DNA from: Cyanothece sp. UBA12306
Lineage (GTDB): Bacteria > Cyanobacteriota > Cyanobacteriia > Cyanobacteriales > Microcystaceae
Reading direction: 5' to 3'
DNA length: 7,932 nucleotides
Assembly (NCBI GenBank): GCA_003448685.1
Contig: DLXW01000210.1
Location: 7,887-15,818 of the forward strand
The notes under the pieces are model-generated. The model was not told where the DNA came from, ran no database searches, and was given only the letters and a program-made list of their open reading frames with translations. The position numbers and the translations under genes were made by a program. Shown here piece after piece: positions 4,808-7,932 of this stretch. The first letter of the stretch is position 1. Every line of letters starts with the position of its first letter.

Positions 4808-6169
4808 ATGGTTTCGCCCCAAGGTAAAATAAGGGGTAAAACCGAATCATTTATGGGCAATAAGCCAACCATTGCGATTTCTCATCTAGGTTGTGAGAAA
4901 AACCGTATTGATTCCGAACATATGCTAGGCTTGTTAGCGCGAGCTGGTTATCAAATTGATGGCAACGAACAATTAGCAGATTATGTGATAGTCAATACTT
5001 GTAGTTTTATTCAAGAGGCACGAGAAGAATCAGTAAAAACCCTAGTAGAGTTAGCCCAAGCCAACAAAAAGATTGTTATATCTGGCTGTATGGCTCAACA
5101 TTTTCGAGAAGAATTACTTGAAGAACTGCCCGAAGCAGTAGCTATTGTGGGAACAGGAGATTATCAAAATATTGTCGATGTTCTCCAAAGAGTAGAAACA
5201 GGAGAAAGGGTCAAAGCTGTTTCTTCCATTCCCACCTTCATAGCAGACGAAAATATTCCCCGCTACCGTACAACCGCTGAAAGCGTAGCCTATTTAAGGG
5301 TTGCTGAAGGATGTGATTATGGTTGTGCCTTTTGTATTATTCCCCATTTAAGAGGAAAACAGCGATCGCGTACTATTGAATCGATTGTTAGAGAAGCTCA
5401 GGAATTGGCAGACCAAGGAGTACAAGAATTAATACTAATTTCCCAAATTACCACCAATTATGGCTTAGACATCTATGGAGAAGTTAAACTAGCTCCATTG
5501 CTTAGGGAGTTAGGAAAGATTGACCTTCCTTGGATTCGTATTCATTATGCTTATCCCACAGGACTCACCGATGAAGTGATCAAAGCCATTAGGGAAACTC
5601 CCAATGTGTTGCCCTATCTCGACCTTCCCTTACAACATTCCCATCCCCAAATTCTCAAAAATATGAATCGTCCTTGGCAAGGGAAAGTCAATGATGGCAT
5701 TATTGAACGAATTAAACAAGACATACCCGAAGCAGTTTTGAGAACTACATTCATTGTAGGATTTCCAGGAGAAACTACAGAACACTTTGACCATTTAGTC
5801 AACTTCGTACAACGTCACCAATTTGATCATGTGGGAGTATTTACCTTTTCCCCAGAAGAAGAAACCCCAGCTTATCAAATGTCCCCTCAAGTACCTTCGG
5901 ATATTGCCCAAGAAAGACGCAACATTTTAATGGAAGTACAACAACCCATTTCTCTACAAAAAAATCAAAGTTATATCGGAAAAATTGTCAAAGTTTTAAT
6001 TGAGCAAGAAAACCCCCAAACAGGCCTGCTAATTGGTCGTTCACAGAGATTTGCCCCCGAAGTTGATGGTCTAGTTTATGTTCAAGGAGAAGCCCAATTA
6101 AATTCTATCGTTGAAGTCCAAATAACCCATGCTGACGTTTATGATCTTTATGGAAAAACTGACGAGTAA
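4808..6169 (+). CDS. rimO: Ribosomal protein S12 methylthiotransferase RimO
   Basis: This 453-residue radical-SAM enzyme adds a methylthio group to the beta carbon of a conserved aspartate of ribosomal protein S12. It has the full three-domain layout: an N-terminal MTTase domain with cluster ligands C29, C65 and C94; a radical-SAM barrel with CxxxCxxC at C169, C173 and C176 (GCDYGCAFC); and a C-terminal TRAM domain (about 385-451). RimO rather than MiaB is indicated by [16 protein letters not shown] and the cyanobacterial-type segment ISQITTNYG, where many bacteria have QDT. Two [4Fe-4S] clusters are expected. The first 15 residues precede the usual family beginning ([10 protein letters not shown] at M16). 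The ATG at 4808 has a ribosome binding site and the ATG at 4853 does not, but the shorter form cannot be excluded. The helicase gene follows after 161 bases on the same strand, as in Synechocystis slr0082-slr0083. Confidence 0.96.
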   Translation: MVSPQGKIRGKTESFMGNKPTIAISHLGCEKNRIDSEHMLGLLARAGYQIDGNEQLADYVIVNTCSFIQEAREESVKTLVELAQANKKIVISGCMAQHFREELLEELPEAVAIVGTGDYQNIVDVLQRVETGERVKAVSSIPTFIADENIPRYRTTAESVAYLRVAEGCDYGCAFCIIPHLRGKQRSRTIESIVREAQELADQGVQELILISQITTNYGLDIYGEVKLAPLLRELGKIDLPWIRIHYAYPTGLTDEVIKAIRETPNVLPYLDLPLQHSHPQILKNMNRPWQGKVNDGIIERIKQDIPEAVLRTTFIVGFPGETTEHFDHLVNFVQRHQFDHVGVFTFSPEEETPAYQMSPQVPSDIAQERRNILMEVQQPISLQKNQSYIGKIVKVLIEQENPQTGLLIGRSQRFAPEVDGLVYVQGEAQLNSIVEVQITHADVYDLYGKTDE

Positions 6170-6192
6170 AATGATGCCTATTGAGATGGAGC

Positions 6193-6229
6193 ATTGGATT
6201 AAAACAAGATACGTTCAGGTTAATCTAAT
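6193..6229 (+). other. RNA hairpin in the rimO-helicase spacer
   Basis: ATTGGATTAA (6193-6202) can pair with TTAATCTAAT (6220-6229) over 10 positions with a single G-U wobble, enclosing a 17-base loop. It starts 24 bases after the rimO stop and is followed by an A-rich single-stranded-looking stretch (6231-6243). There is no U-run, so it is not an intrinsic terminator. A role in RNA processing or 3'-end protection of the rimO part of the transcript is possible. The rest of the spacer is AT-rich, with a 10-base palindrome AAGTTAACTT at 6303-6312. Confidence 0.45.
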
Positions 6230-6330
6230 CGAAAAAACGAAGAACCTTTCTCACTCGCTTGTTTCATCCTAAAACCCTCAATTATTTACTTTTGCCAACA
6301 TCAAGTTAACTTACAAAACCAAAATTCCTT

Positions 6331-7785
6331 ATGACCATTTCTTTCCAAAGCTTAGGACTCTCTGAAAACCGCATCAATAAACTAGAAGAAATCGGATTTA
6401 GTAGTCCTACTGAAATTCAACAAAAAGCAATTCCTTTAATACTTGAAGGCCATGATATCCTGGGACAATCTCAAACAGGGACAGGTAAAACTGCGGCTTA
6501 TTCCTTGCCTATTCTCGAGCAAATTGATCTAAAAAATCCCAATGTACAAGCTCTAATTTTAACCCCCACCCGCGAGTTAGCTCAACAAGTTGCTTTAGCC
6601 CTCAAAGATTTTTGCATCGAACGTCGGCTCTATATCTTAACGGTTTATGGAGGTCAATCGATCGAAAGACAAATTCGGAGTTTAGAACGGGGAGTACAAA
6701 TTGTTGTTGGAACTCCAGGACGGGTGATTGATTTATTAGATCGCAAAAAGTTAGTTCTAGATAGTTTACGCTGGGCAGTTCTCGATGAAGCTGACGAAAT
6801 GTTAAGTATGGGCTTTATCGATGATGTGAAAAAGATATTGAAACGAACTCCTGAAAACCGCAGTACTGCTTGCTTTTCAGCGACAATGCCCCGAGAAATT
6901 AGAGAATTAGTGAATCAGTTTCTCAAATCACCAGTAACAGTTGCTGTAGAACAACCCCAAGCTGCGCCAGATAAAATTGAGCAACATCTTTATAATGTTC
7001 CCCGAGGTTGGTCAAAACTCAAGGCATTACAACCGATTTTGGAAATTGAAACCCCAGAATCTGCTATTATCTTTGTGCGAACGAAGCAAACCGCGGCTGA
7101 ATTAACCAATAAGTTGCAAGAAGCCGGACAAAGTGTAGATGAATATCACGGTAATTTGAGTCAATCTCAACGGGAACGCCTAGTTCATCGATTCCGAGAT
7201 GGAAAAGTTAAGCTGGTGGTAGCAACAGATATTGCAGCCCGAGGTTTAGATGTAGAAAATTTAACCCACGTCATTAACTATGACTTACCGGACAATGCAG
7301 AAACCTATATTCATCGTATTGGACGTACAGGAAGAGCTGGAAAAACTGGAAAAGCAATTTCTTTGATCGAGCCGATTGATCGGCGGATGGTTAAGCAAAT
7401 AGAGCGAAAACTGCGCCAAAAAGTTGAAATTCGCCGTATTCCTAATCGTTCTCAAGTGGAAGCTAAACGACTTGAGAAACTGCAAAAACAGATTCAGGAT
7501 TCCTTGTCGGGAGAACGGATGGCTTCTTTCTTGCCTATTGTGCGAGAGTTGAGTGCTGAATATGACCCTCAAGCGATCGCGGCTGCAGCTTTACAGATGG
7601 TTTATGATCAAGATTGTCCTAATTGGATGAAAACTGATTGGGAAGTTCCTGAAGCAACAGTACCTAAACCCATTATTAAGCGTAAGTCTCACAAAGGTAA
7701 TTCCAATAACTCTAAATATAATCGACACAGCAAACCCTCTCAACGTTCTGGTGGTTCTGGTCGCAAAGTAGTTACCCACAATTAA
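6331..7785 (+). CDS. crhR: DEAD-box RNA helicase, CrhR-like
   Basis: This 484-residue ATP-dependent RNA helicase shows every DEAD-box motif: the Q motif (GFSSPTEIQ, 22-30), Walker A SQTGTGKT (47-54), PTREL (79-83), GG (107-108), TPGR (128-131), DEAD (152-155), SAT (183-185), IIFVRT (246-251), ARGLD (303-307) and HRIGRTGR (328-335). A C-terminal extension (about 365-440) is followed by a basic tail rich in Ser, Asn, Gly and Arg (about 447-484), typical of RNA-binding ends. Length and position right after rimO match Synechocystis CrhR (about 490 residues), a cold- and redox-responsive helicase able to unwind and anneal RNA and reported to autoregulate the rimO-crhR transcript. The ATG at 6331 begins the family's usual N-terminus. 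There is no Shine-Dalgarno before it, so its translation may depend on the leader structure. The DEAD-box call is certain; crhR rests on synteny. Confidence 0.95.
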   Translation: MTISFQSLGLSENRINKLEEIGFSSPTEIQQKAIPLILEGHDILGQSQTGTGKTAAYSLPILEQIDLKNPNVQALILTPTRELAQQVALALKDFCIERRLYILTVYGGQSIERQIRSLERGVQIVVGTPGRVIDLLDRKKLVLDSLRWAVLDEADEMLSMGFIDDVKKILKRTPENRSTACFSATMPREIRELVNQFLKSPVTVAVEQPQAAPDKIEQHLYNVPRGWSKLKALQPILEIETPESAIIFVRTKQTAAELTNKLQEAGQSVDEYHGNLSQSQRERLVHRFRDGKVKLVVATDIAARGLDVENLTHVINYDLPDNAETYIHRIGRTGRAGKTGKAISLIEPIDRRMVKQIERKLRQKVEIRRIPNRSQVEAKRLEKLQKQIQDSLSGERMASFLPIVRELSAEYDPQAIAAAALQMVYDQDCPNWMKTDWEVPEATVPKPIIKRKSHKGNSNNSKYNRHSKPSQRSGGSGRKVVTHN

Positions 7786-7813
7786 ACCTAATTAACTCGA
7801 ACCCAATTAATTC

Positions 7814-7860
7814 AGAAAACCCTAACAACAATCAGAGTCTTGTTAGGGTTTTCTCTTTAT
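7814..7860 (+). terminator. Strong intrinsic terminator after the helicase
   Basis: Bases 7814-7828 and 7840-7854 are perfectly complementary (15 base pairs, core CCCTAACAA/TTGTTAGGG) around an 11-base loop, and the right arm runs into a T-rich tail (TTTTCTCTTTATT). It starts 28 bases after the helicase stop codon and closes the rimO-helicase unit. The A-rich left flank means it could also work in the opposite direction for a gene to the right. Bases 7861-7932 hold no recognisable gene. Confidence 0.92.
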
Positions 7861-7932
7861 TCAGTTTTTATCTCTCTTCTGTCACTCTGGGGAAACCCTT
7901 ATAATTGCTAAGTTCTAGAACTCTTATAGAAA

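Noticed and set aside
5447..5455. Isoleucine 214 in RimO where many family members have Asp (QDT motif)
   Set aside because: As I recall, cyanobacterial RimO proteins commonly read ISQITTNYG here, so it is probably a lineage trait and not a lost residue.
7285..7572. Minus-strand open frame of 95 codons within the helicase gene
   Set aside because: It is an antisense shadow of a strongly conserved helicase domain, with no start context and a low-complexity peptide.
7900..7922. TATAAT (7900-7905) and the palindrome AGTTCTAGAACT (7911-7922) near the right edge
   Set aside because: No acceptable -35 lies 16-18 bases upstream and no gene start is visible before the window ends, so a promoter or operator cannot be supported.
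1..7932. CRISPR array, tRNA or rRNA gene, or transposase
   Set aside because: No regularly spaced repeats, cloverleaf-like segments, rRNA motifs or transposase-like frames were found on either strand.

Overview
This is a stretch of cyanobacterial chromosome. Five copies of the octamer GCGATCGC (the HIP1 repeat typical of cyanobacteria) are present at 33-40, 209-216, 460-467, 5362-5369 and 7573-7580. The iron-sulfur protein is of the plastid/cyanobacterial type, and a RimO gene is followed by a CrhR-like RNA helicase, the same gene pair known from Synechocystis PCC 6803 (slr0082-slr0083). The base composition is AT-rich, with low-complexity AT-rich spacers. A unicellular, Cyanothece/Crocosphaera-like organism fits, but the genus cannot be settled from the sequence alone.

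Layout. The left half is read leftwards. In order of transcription from the centre it holds a Crp/Fnr-family regulator (3728-4432), a large hybrid CheA-type histidine kinase most like WspE (864-3542, GTG start), a SufA/IscA-type iron-sulfur carrier (334-690), and the first 45 codons of a TPR protein that leaves the window (1-137). The right half is read rightwards: rimO (4808-6169), then a DEAD-box RNA helicase (6331-7785), closed by a strong intrinsic terminator (7814-7860). The only divergent junction is the 375-base spacer between the Crp-type regulator and rimO. It carries a good sigma70-type promoter for rimO, a TGTTAA-N6-TTAACA dyad overlapping the -10, a CTA-N9-CTA direct repeat of the kind reported for Synechocystis LexA, and a leader that could fold two mutually exclusive ways around the rimO ribosome binding site.

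How the genes work together. rimO and the helicase form a translation and RNA-remodelling unit: RimO methylthiolates ribosomal protein S12, and CrhR-type helicases act in cold and redox adaptation. SufA could supply Fe-S clusters, and RimO needs two of them, but nothing in the sequence links the two genes in regulation. The WspE-like kinase stands alone: no receptor, CheW, CheR/CheB or diguanylate cyclase gene lies in the window, so its input and output partners must be elsewhere.

I see no wholly new system. The items most worth following up are the orphan WspE-like kinase with a recently duplicated linker segment, the crowded regulatory spacer upstream of rimO, the hairpin in the rimO-helicase spacer, and the structured repeat-like element at 205-294.
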